From CAZVEV01 sp964625865 (lineage in GTDB: Bacteria; Planctomycetota; Phycisphaerae; SM23-33): a stretch of 6,953 bases of DNA. The notes beneath the pieces were generated by a model. The model saw only the letters and a program-made list of their open reading frames with translations. It did not search any database and was not told the origin of the DNA. Shown here piece after piece: positions 1 to 5,254 of the stretch (the first letter of the stretch is position 1; each line of letters begins with the position of its first letter). Position numbers and translations under genes: made by a program. The stretch covers positions 1 through 6,953 of the forward strand of contig CAZVEV010000311.1 in assembly GCA_964625865.1 (NCBI GenBank), in the 5' to 3' direction.

Positions 1-32
1 GCGTTTTTCTCCCCAAGCGGCGTGGCGTGGGG

Positions 33-38
33 TATACT
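33..38 (+). promoter_or_regulatory. Possible -10 element upstream of the oxidoreductase gene
   Basis: TATACT at 33-38 resembles a sigma-70 -10 hexamer (TATAAT) and lies about 70 bases before the chosen start of the oxidoreductase. No convincing -35 box lies 16-18 bases upstream, and there is no TGn extended -10. In GC-rich DNA an AT-rich hexamer stands out, but one match is weak evidence. Positions 1-108 otherwise hold no recognisable gene. Confidence 0.2.
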
Positions 39-92
39 GCGTCGCGCCCCGCGGCGTATCGTGCGCCGGGCGGGGCGCCGATGGCATGAGTC

Positions 93-97
93 AAGGA
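93..97 (+). promoter_or_regulatory. Ribosome binding site fixing the oxidoreductase start
   Basis: AAGGA at 93-97 lies 11 bases before ATG 109. It supports that ATG over the GTG at 22, which would add 29 mostly Arg-rich residues that do not look like this family. Confidence 0.55.
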
Positions 98-108
98 CGT
101 CACACAGC

Positions 109-1272
109 ATGGGCACAGTACGGGTCGGTGTAATCGGCGTTGGGGGCATGGGCAGCTCGCACGCGAAGCGGATCGCTGGCGGCGAAGTGCCCGGCGCCGC
201 CGTCACAGGCGTCTGCGACGTGGATCCGGACCGCCTGGCCTGGGCGCGCGAGAATCTGGGCCAGGACATGCCCTGCTTCGACAGTTCCGAGGCCTTCTTC
301 GCCGCCGACGACCTGTTTGACGCGGTCCTGATCGCCACGCCCCACTACGACCATCCGCCGCTGGTTATCGAGGCCCTGCAGCGCGGCTATCACGTGCTGA
401 CCGAGAAGCCCGCGGGCGTCTACACCAAGCAGGTCCGCGAGATGAACACAGCCGCCGCCGGGACCGACCGGGTGTTCGGCATCATGTACAACCAGCGGAC
501 AATCAAGAGCCACCAGCAGGTGCGCGACCTGGTGCGGTCGGGCGAGGTGGGCGAACTGAAGCGCGTGATCTACATCATCACCAGTTGGTACCGCCCGCAG
601 AGCTACTACGACTCGGGCGGCTGGCGGGCCACGTGGGCCGGCGAGGGCGGCGGGGTCCTGCTGAACCAGTGCCCCCACCAACTGGACCTGTGGCAGTGGA
701 TATGCGGCATGCCCAGGCGCCTGGGGGCGCGGTGCGAGTTCGGCAAGTATCACGACATCGAGGTCGAAGACGACGTGACGTGCACGGTGGAGTACCCCAA
801 CGGCGCGACCGGGGCGTTCTTCGCCGGCACGGGCGAGTGCCCCGGCACCAACCGGCTCGAGATCGCGGGGGACAACGGCAAGGTCGTGCTGGAGGACAAC
901 ACGATCACGTTCTGGCGCCTGACCACGCCGGAACGCGAGTTCAACGAAACGTACACCGGCGGGTTCGGCGCGCCGGACGTCTGGAAGTGCGACGTGCCGG
1001 GCGGGCCGGGAACCCAGCACGTGGGCATCCTGCGAAACTGGGTCCGCGCGATCCGCGAGGGCACCGAACTGCTCGCCCCGGGCGTCGAGGGCATCAACGG
1101 ACTGATGCTGTCCAACGCCATGCTCCTGTCGAGCTGGACCGACTCGGCTGTCGACCTGCCGATTGACGAAGACAAGTTCCACGAGTTGCTCCAGCAGCGC
1201 ATCGCCTCGTCGCGCTACGTCAAACCCGAGGCCAAGGGCAAGACGATGGACGTCAAGGGCACGTTTGGATAG
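109..1272 (+). CDS. Gfo/Idh/MocA family NAD(P)-dependent oxidoreductase
   Basis: This is a 387-residue cytoplasmic dehydrogenase of the Gfo/Idh/MocA family, whose members oxidise or reduce sugars, polyols and related compounds with NAD(P). The N-terminal Rossmann fold opens with GVIGVGGMG (residues 7-15). The family EKP motif, with its conserved lysine, is at 99-101 (TEKPAG). The C-terminal alpha/beta domain carries GGGVLLNQCPHQLD (181-193), where His190 and Asp193 fit the family's active-site H-x-x-D pattern. A further conserved stretch is EVEDDVTCTVEYPNGATG (218-235). The length is typical for the family. The start at 109 places the Rossmann motif at residue 7 and has an AAGGA site upstream. 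The substrate cannot be told from the sequence, and the neighbours (trpF-like, ahcY) do not indicate one. The TAG stop lies six bases before a long palindromic element. Family assignment is firm and specificity is unknown. Confidence 0.93.
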   Translation: MGTVRVGVIGVGGMGSSHAKRIAGGEVPGAAVTGVCDVDPDRLAWARENLGQDMPCFDSSEAFFAADDLFDAVLIATPHYDHPPLVIEALQRGYHVLTEKPAGVYTKQVREMNTAAAGTDRVFGIMYNQRTIKSHQQVRDLVRSGEVGELKRVIYIITSWYRPQSYYDSGGWRATWAGEGGGVLLNQCPHQLDLWQWICGMPRRLGARCEFGKYHDIEVEDDVTCTVEYPNGATGAFFAGTGECPGTNRLEIAGDNGKVVLEDNTITFWRLTTPEREFNETYTGGFGAPDVWKCDVPGGPGTQHVGILRNWVRAIREGTELLAPGVEGINGLMLSNAMLLSSWTDSAVDLPIDEDKFHELLQQRIASSRYVKPEAKGKTMDVKGTFG

Positions 1273-1278
1273 TTGTTG

Positions 1279-1310
1279 GTTGATTGGTGTATTGGTTAAC
1301 TGGTTAATTG
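1279..1310 (+). repeat. Left array of four 8-base units (GTTRAYTG-like)
   Basis: Four contiguous octamers: GTTGATTG, GTGTATTG, GTTAACTG and GTTAATTG. The second is degenerate. They are the reverse-complement form of the units at 1428-1459 and form the left end of the palindromic element. The AT-rich composition contrasts with the GC-rich surroundings. Confidence 0.75.
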
Positions 1311-1330
1311 GTAACGGCCCGAGACGGCAG

Positions 1331-1407
1331 CCGTAGGGCGTGCAACTCGTTGCACGCGGAAGGGATTGGCTGTTCGTTTCGCGTGCAACGAGTTGCACGC
1401 CCTACGG
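1331..1407. repeat. Perfect 28-base inverted repeat with 21-base loop
   Basis: Arms 1331-1358 and 1380-1407 are exact reverse complements. Within each arm, GCGTGCAA and TTGCACGC are also complementary around a 4-base loop (1338-1357 with CTCG; 1381-1400 with CGAG). The region can therefore fold either as one long hairpin or as two short ones with 8-bp stems. No T-run follows the arm, so a classical intrinsic terminator is not shown, although such a stem could stall or terminate transcription or protect an mRNA end. Confidence 0.9.
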
Positions 1408-1427
1408 GCGCCGGTTCCTGTCGTTCC

Positions 1428-1459
1428 CAGTTAACCAATCAACCAGTCAACCAGTTAAC
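1428..1459 (+). repeat. Right array of four 8-base units (CARTYAAC)
   Basis: Four contiguous octamers: CAGTTAAC, CAATCAAC, CAGTCAAC and CAGTTAAC. All fit CA[A/G]T[T/C]AAC. The array ends immediately before the purine-rich leader of the trpF-like gene. Confidence 0.8.
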
Positions 1460-1469
1460 GAGAGAGAGA
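1460..1469 (+). promoter_or_regulatory. Purine-rich, weak ribosome binding site of the trpF-like gene
   Basis: GAGAGAGAGA directly precedes ATG 1470 and directly follows the right octamer array. It is purine-rich but has no good AGGAGG core. The element may have displaced the original leader. The frame is open further upstream to 1308, but that part is repeat DNA rather than family sequence, so 1470 is the best start. Confidence 0.35.
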
Positions 1470-2153
1470 ATGCAACGCGTACGAGTGAAGATCGAAGGGC
1501 TCCGCGAGCCGCGCGACGCGATGCGCGTCGCCCAGATGGGTGCCGACGCGATCGGCATGGTCTTTGCGGACTCCCCCCGGTGGGTCTCGCCGGACCAGGC
1601 CCGCGCCATCGTCGACATCCTGCCGCCGTGGGTGGCGACCGTGGGCGTCTTCGTCAACGCCGATGCGATGGCGATCAACCGCGTCGTCGAGCGGACGGGC
1701 ATCGGCTATGTCCAACTGCACGGCGACGAGCCGCCCGAGATCGTCGGCGAGGTCGAGGCCCCGTGCATCAAGGCCTTCCGCGTGCGTGACGAGTCGTGGC
1801 TGGGCGAGGTCCGCAACTGGCTGGCCGCCTGCCAGGCGCGGTCGAATCTCGGCGCGGTCCTGCTGGACGCCTACAACCCCACCATCCGCGGGGGGACCGG
1901 CGAGCGGTTCAACTGGGACATGGTCGCCGACGCCCGCGCGGCGGGCGCGATGGCCGGCATCGATCCGATCATCCTCGCCGGCGGGCTCGACGAGAGGTGC
2001 GTCTCCCAGGCGATCGACCTGGTCCAGCCCTGGGCCGTCGACGTCGCCAGCGGCGTCGAAAAGAGCCCCGGCGTCAAGGACTTCAAGAAGATCCGCAGCT
2101 TCATCAACGCCACCAAAGAAGGCGACCAACTCCGCAGCGAGTTCTGGATGTAA
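1470..2153 (+). CDS. trpF: Phosphoribosylanthranilate isomerase-like protein (TrpF family), catalytic Cys replaced by Glu
   Basis: TrpF isomerises N-(5-phosphoribosyl)anthranilate to CdRP, the third step of tryptophan synthesis from chorismate, using a cytoplasmic (beta/alpha)8 barrel. Family signatures in this 227-residue protein are FADSPR (32-37), VGVFVN (58-63), VQLHGDE (81-87), KAFRV (101-105), LLDAYNP with the expected general-acid Asp133, GGTGERFNW (141-149), and the phosphate-binding segments ILAGGLD (168-174) and DVASGVEKSPGVKD (191-204). The first strand reads VKIEGL (6-11), whereas the family has KICG: the Cys that acts as general base is Glu9 (codon GAA). The change needs three base substitutions from a Cys codon, so it is not a simple sequencing error. 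It is slightly longer than usual (about 200-210 residues), mainly at the C-terminus. No other trp gene lies in the window. The fold assignment is strong. Whether it is a working TrpF or a repurposed paralogue is open. Confidence 0.8.
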   Translation: MQRVRVKIEGLREPRDAMRVAQMGADAIGMVFADSPRWVSPDQARAIVDILPPWVATVGVFVNADAMAINRVVERTGIGYVQLHGDEPPEIVGEVEAPCIKAFRVRDESWLGEVRNWLAACQARSNLGAVLLDAYNPTIRGGTGERFNWDMVADARAAGAMAGIDPIILAGGLDERCVSQAIDLVQPWAVDVASGVEKSPGVKDFKKIRSFINATKEGDQLRSEFWM

Positions 2154-2281
2154 CGCCGGGGGTACGTTGTCGTTCCCCGCCGCTAGATGGTGGAAGAAGC
2201 GACAACCTGTCTTGCATCCCGGTAAGGCGCGATCTATCATGCGGGGTTCACACGGACCTCCAACGTGAAGGACAAGGATAG
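2154..2281 (+). promoter_or_regulatory. Structured leader region upstream of ahcY
   Basis: This 128-base gap may form a two-part hairpin. The outer stem pairs 2166-2174 with 2198-2206 (GTTGTCG with CGACAAC plus two further pairs). The inner stem pairs 2177-2182 with 2188-2193 around a 5-base loop. A short stem, TTCAC (2247-2251) with GTGAA (2265-2269), would cover the first two bases of the AAGGA ribosome binding site. I do not see the conserved core of the SAH riboswitch. The folding was done by eye, and function is not shown. Confidence 0.3.
2268..2272 (+). promoter_or_regulatory. Ribosome binding site of ahcY
   Basis: AAGGA lies 9 bases before ATG 2282, an ideal spacing. A second AAGGA at 2274-2278 is only 3 bases from the start and so less likely to be used. 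The start is also supported by the normal AhcY N-terminus. Confidence 0.65.
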
Positions 2282-3703
2282 ATGACCGTGACGACGGAAG
2301 ACTACAAGGTGAAGGACCTCTCGCTGGCGGATTTCGGGCGGACCGAGATCGGGATTGCCGAGCAGGAAATGCCCGGCCTGATGGCCACCCGCGCCAAGTA
2401 CGGACCGGACAAGCCGCTGGCCGGCGTGCGGATCATGGGCTCGCTGCACATGACCATCCAGACGGCTGTCCTTATCGAGACGCTGACCGAACTCGGCGCC
2501 GACGTCCGCTGGGCCAGTTGCAATATCTTCTCCACGCAGGACCACGCGGCGGCGGCCATCGCGGCAGCCGGCGTGCCCGTGTTCGCCTGGAAGGGCGAGA
2601 CGCTCGAGGAATACTGGTGGTGCACCAAGCAGGCGATAATCTGGCCGGACGGGTCAGGCCCGCAACTGATCGTCGACGACGGGGGCGACGCGACGCTGCT
2701 GATCCACCGCGGATACGCCGCCGAGAACGACGCGAGCATCCTCGACGAGCCCACCGACAACGCCGAACTGCAGATCATCAACCAACTGCTCAAGGACACG
2801 CTCGCCGAGACGCCGACGCTGTGGCATGACGTGGTGACCGAGTGGAAAGGCGTCTCGGAAGAGACCACCACGGGCGTCCATCGCCTCTACCAGATGATGG
2901 AAAAGGGCGAGCTGCTCGTGCCGGCTATCAACGTCAACGATTCGGTCACCAAGAGCAAGTTTGACAACATCTACGGCTGTCGCCACTCCCTGATCGACTC
3001 GATCAAGCGGGCGATGGACGTGCTGGTTTCCGGCAAGACCGCGATGGTCTGCGGGTTCGGCGACGTGGGCAAGGGGTCGGCGGAGTCGCTGAGCAACGAG
3101 AAGGCCCAGGTCTGGATCAGCGAGATCGACCCGATCTGCGCCCTGCAGGCGTGCATGGCCGGCTACAAGGTGACCACGGTCGAAGACGCCCTGCCGTACG
3201 CGGACATCTACGTGACGACAACGGGCAACTGCGACATCATCACGGCCGAGCACATGGCCCGCATGAAGGACCAGGCGATCGTCTGCAACATCGGACACTT
3301 CGACAACGAGATCCAGGTCGAGGCGCTGATGAAGTATCCGGGCGTCGTCCACGAGGTGATCAAACCCGAGGAAGCCGGCGCCGTCGACCGCTTCACGTTC
3401 CCCGACGGTCACTGCATTTACCTGCTGGCCAAGGGGCGCCTGGTGAACCTCGGCTGCGCGACGGGGCATCCGAGCTTCGTGATGAGCAACTCGTTCGCCA
3501 ACCAGACCCTCGCCCAGATCGACCTGTGGACCAACCAGCGCGAGGTGGGCGTCTACCGCCTGGACAAGAAGCTCGACGAGGAAGTCGCCCGTCTGCACCT
3601 GGACAAGCTCGGGGCCAAGCTGACAACGCTTACCCAGGCGCAAGCCGACTACATCAACGTCCCCGTCGAAGGCCCCTACAAGCCCGAGCACTACCGCTAC
3701 TGA
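2282..3703 (+). CDS. ahcY: Adenosylhomocysteinase (S-adenosylhomocysteine hydrolase)
   Basis: This enzyme reversibly hydrolyses S-adenosylhomocysteine to adenosine and homocysteine with tightly bound NAD+, clearing the inhibitory product of SAM-dependent methylations. It is cytoplasmic and usually tetrameric. The 473-residue protein is full length. Signatures in order are GSLHMTIQTAVLIETL (53-68, with substrate-binding His56), NIFSTQDHAAAAIA (81-94), DDGGDAT (132-138), EETTTGV (193-199), and NVNDSVTKSKFDNIYGCRHS (217-236, with Lys224, Asp228 and Cys233). The NAD-binding GFGDVGKG is at 258-265, followed by CNIGHFDNE (335-343), GHPSFVMSNSFANQ (395-408) and the classic C-terminal KPEHYRY (467-473), whose Lys and Tyr complete the neighbouring subunit's NAD site. 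All expected catalytic residues I could place are present. Downstream it converges on a minus-strand gene across a long palindrome. Identification is secure. Confidence 0.98.
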   Translation: MTVTTEDYKVKDLSLADFGRTEIGIAEQEMPGLMATRAKYGPDKPLAGVRIMGSLHMTIQTAVLIETLTELGADVRWASCNIFSTQDHAAAAIAAAGVPVFAWKGETLEEYWWCTKQAIIWPDGSGPQLIVDDGGDATLLIHRGYAAENDASILDEPTDNAELQIINQLLKDTLAETPTLWHDVVTEWKGVSEETTTGVHRLYQMMEKGELLVPAINVNDSVTKSKFDNIYGCRHSLIDSIKRAMDVLVSGKTAMVCGFGDVGKGSAESLSNEKAQVWISEIDPICALQACMAGYKVTTVEDALPYADIYVTTTGNCDIITAEHMARMKDQAIVCNIGHFDNEIQVEALMKYPGVVHEVIKPEEAGAVDRFTFPDGHCIYLLAKGRLVNLGCATGHPSFVMSNSFANQTLAQIDLWTNQREVGVYRLDKKLDEEVARLHLDKLGAKLTTLTQAQADYINVPVEGPYKPEHYRY

Positions 3704-3709
3704 TCGGCA

Positions 3710-3839
3710 GGTGCCACCCTCAAGCGAAGCGAAACGACGTGGAGCGGAGCTTGTGGGTGCGACGACAAGCGGTTCTCCTCGACAGAAGGGCTTGTCTGGT
3801 CACGTAAGGCACCCACAAGCTTCGCTTGAGGGTGGCACC
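3710..3839. repeat. 130-base nested palindrome between convergent genes, possible two-way terminator
   Basis: Three nested complementary pairs occur: 3710-3730 with 3819-3839 (21 of 21), 3749-3760 with 3809-3820 (12 of 12, GCTTGTGGGTGC with GCACCCACAAGC) and 3764-3770 with 3790-3796 (GACAAGC with GCTTGTC). The outer and middle right arms share two bases (3819-3820). Each half also folds alone through CACCC-N-CAAGC and GCTTG-N-GGGTG: 3715-3725 with 3749-3759 and 3810-3820 with 3824-3834. It starts seven bases after the ahcY stop and ends 22 bases before the stop of the opposing gene. Its position fits a bidirectional terminator, though no long T-run is present. Its design also fits a dispersed REP/MITE-like element. 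Confidence 0.8.
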
Positions 3840-3851
3840 CGACACTTCGGG
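3838..3851 (-). terminator. Short hairpin after the minus-strand secreted-protein gene
   Basis: CCCGA (3838-3842) and TCGGG (3847-3851) form a 5-bp stem with a 4-base loop, about ten bases beyond the minus-strand stop codon. No T-tract follows, so termination is uncertain. It abuts and slightly overlaps the larger palindrome at 3710-3839. Confidence 0.25.
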
Positions 3852-3861
3852 CTCGCGGGGC

Positions 3862-5193
3862 TCACCGCTTCCAGGTGACGTTGTTCCGCAATGCGTAGAT
3901 GTACAGGTGCGATCGCAGATCCCGCGTTCGCCCGCGATTGAGCTTGAAGACGATCTGCTCGGGGTAGGACTCGAGGACGGCATGGTTGAGCCGGTCGCCA
4001 CCGGAGCCGCGCCAGGCGAAAACCAGCACGACCTGCTGTGCGAAGTCGACCTGCTTCTTGAGCGCGGCCAGGTTCTTGGCGTCGAAATGCGTAGCGGCCT
4101 CCTCGGCCGACTTGATCACGATCGGCTTTTTCAAGGCGCCCCCCTGGAACACGCTGCGCAGGGGCAGCACGTTCCCGATCTTCCGGATCGGGGGAATGTT
4201 CGTGTTGACGCGCGGCGGCTCCTTCCGCGGCGACTTGTCGTCGTCGCGTCCCGCTGCCGGGGGAAGTTCTTCGACTTTGAGCCCCTTGGGGATTCTGTAG
4301 AACTTGAACACGATCTGAAGCGCCATGCCGCGCGGGCCTCGGACATTAGGCTCTTCCATCCAGATGCGGAGCGTGCCGTCCTTGACTTCCTGGCGGAGCT
4401 TGCCGAAGGGAGGGCCGCCCGTGTGCAGGTTGACGATGACCAGGTCGTGCTTCGCGAAGTCCATCTGCTTTTCGACCCGGTCGGCGATCAGCTTGCTGAC
4501 CTCGGCGGACTTCGGGCGCGGCTTGATCGCGAACTGCTTGTCGGAGTACTCGATCAGTTCCTTGCGGCTCTTGAAGTGCTTGATCGTACTGCGTGTTCCT
4601 CGGGGCACGGCCGCGAAGATGTAACGCCAGTCGGACAGGTTGCACCCGGGCACGTCCTTGTGGATGTTGCCTGTCTTGATCGTGAAGGACGTGATGTCTT
4701 TCGCGGAGACCTTCGGTCCAGGGCCGGCGGGTTTGCCGTTGGCGATCTTCTCCAGCTTCGTGATCGGTCTCTGCGGGGCCGACGAACCGCCCCGGGTCAC
4801 GTAGTTGTGGTTCCACGAGAGCAGCACGCGGTCGCCCTTTTTCAGGCCCTTGATAATCGCGTTGAGCTTCGGATCGCCGGTCGGCTTCTTGTGGAAATCG
4901 CTGATGTGGATGAGGCGTTCGGTCTTCTTTGCGTCACCGTACTTGCCCGGCTTCTTGTACGACAGATACTTCTCGATCTTGAACCGGGCATACTCCCCGG
5001 ACGACCCGCACTTGTCGGGACACCGCCCCGTCCTCCCCATGCACGTGCGGTACTCGATTCCCGCGAAGACCGCTTCGGTCTCATGCGCTGAAAGCAGTTG
5101 GGTCTTCACTTTGGGCGACTTCGCCTCGGCCTCAAGTGTCGCACCGGCCACGCACAAGACCAGCACGCATGTCAGCAGCGTCATTCGTCTCAT
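3862..5193 (-). CDS. Secreted protein of unknown function with Cys cluster and two PrcB C-terminal-like domains
   Basis: I do not recognise a named gene. The 443-residue product starts with a signal peptide: Arg2-Arg3, a hydrophobic core at about 5-20, and likely cleavage after AEA (22-24). Region 1 (about 25-150) contains CMGRTGRCPDKC (51-62), with Cys51, Cys58 and Cys62, and the sequence YLSYKKPGKYGDAKK (76-90). A possible metal site or disulphide is inference. Two related C-terminal domains follow. Domain A (about 204-308) has KSRKEL, KQMDFAK and RGPRGM. Domain B (about 357-441) has KSAEEA, KQVDFAQ, FAWRGSGGDRL and TRDLRSHLYIYAL. The linker (about 309-337) is rich in Pro and charged residues. 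Both domains resemble the PrcB C-terminal domain (a guess from pattern). The start at 5193 is chosen for the signal peptide and an AAGGA nine bases upstream; the longer frame would overlap the preceding gene. It is probably co-transcribed with the DUF3160 gene 61 bases upstream. Confidence 0.85.
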   Translation of the reverse strand: MRRMTLLTCVLVLCVAGATLEAEAKSPKVKTQLLSAHETEAVFAGIEYRTCMGRTGRCPDKCGSSGEYARFKIEKYLSYKKPGKYGDAKKTERLIHISDFHKKPTGDPKLNAIIKGLKKGDRVLLSWNHNYVTRGGSSAPQRPITKLEKIANGKPAGPGPKVSAKDITSFTIKTGNIHKDVPGCNLSDWRYIFAAVPRGTRSTIKHFKSRKELIEYSDKQFAIKPRPKSAEVSKLIADRVEKQMDFAKHDLVIVNLHTGGPPFGKLRQEVKDGTLRIWMEEPNVRGPRGMALQIVFKFYRIPKGLKVEELPPAAGRDDDKSPRKEPPRVNTNIPPIRKIGNVLPLRSVFQGGALKKPIVIKSAEEAATHFDAKNLAALKKQVDFAQQVVLVFAWRGSGGDRLNHAVLESYPEQIVFKLNRGRTRDLRSHLYIYALRNNVTWKR

Positions 5194-5254
5194 CGATCTT
5201 CTTCCTTCTCTTTCTGTTGATGCAGGATGCATCCCATTGGGGGGTCTTCTCGTC
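5194..5254 (-). other. Short spacer between the two minus-strand genes
   Basis: These 61 bases separate the DUF3160 stop from the secreted-protein start. I see no clear terminator or promoter, which agrees with co-transcription. The only evident element is the downstream gene's ribosome binding site. Confidence 0.4.
5203..5207 (-). promoter_or_regulatory. Ribosome binding site fixing the secreted-protein start
   Basis: On the minus strand AAGGA lies 9 bases before the ATG at 5193-5191, within a purine-rich run. This selects 5193 over the ATG at 5289, which would overlap the preceding gene and put 32 residues ahead of the signal peptide. It also favours 5193 over the ATG at 5184. Confidence 0.7.

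Larger units (their letters stand above)
1279..1459. repeat. 181-base symmetric palindromic intergenic element
   Basis: This element fills almost the whole gap between the oxidoreductase stop and the trpF-like start. Its layout is symmetric: an array of four 8-base units (1279-1310), a 20-base spacer (1311-1330), a 28-base arm (1331-1358), a 21-base loop (1359-1379), the perfectly complementary 28-base arm (1380-1407), a 20-base spacer (1408-1427) and four 8-base units in opposite orientation (1428-1459). Comparing one 80-base half with the reverse complement of the other by eye gives about 64 matches: 28/28 in the arms, about 12/20 in the spacers and about 24/32 in the arrays. No protein gene fits inside, and I found no clear target-site duplication. 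It resembles a REP- or MITE-like dispersed element. Transcribed RNA would form a very stable hairpin. Whether other copies exist cannot be seen here. Confidence 0.85.

Noticed and set aside
22..108. N-terminal extension of the oxidoreductase from GTG 22
   Set aside because: It would add 29 mostly Arg-rich residues before the Rossmann motif. ATG 109 has a plausible ribosome binding site.
100..1398. Long minus-strand open frame opposite the oxidoreductase
   Set aside because: Its composition is that of a GC-rich antisense shadow, it has no recognisable domain, and it runs into the repeat element. The plus-strand gene is clearly real.
1279..1459. CRISPR array
   Set aside because: The repeats are 8-base contiguous units without spacers, in opposite orientations around a perfect inverted repeat. 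No cas gene is nearby.
1271..1469. Classic insertion element with target-site duplication
   Set aside because: I could find no direct repeat flanking the palindrome and no transposase inside it, so it is listed as a repeat only.
1308..1469. N-terminal extension of the trpF-like protein
   Set aside because: The frame is open, but the 54 extra residues are encoded by the palindromic repeat and precede a complete TrpF barrel start.
2154..2281. SAH riboswitch upstream of ahcY
   Set aside because: The position is right, but I could not find the conserved GAGGAGCGCUGC-like core or the matching closing helix. Kept only as a structured leader.
3826..5091. Long plus-strand open frame opposite the secreted-protein gene
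   Set aside because: It is rich in Arg, Leu, Asp and Val as expected for antisense of a GC-rich gene, has no motif, and begins inside the palindrome. The minus-strand gene has a signal peptide and a ribosome binding site.
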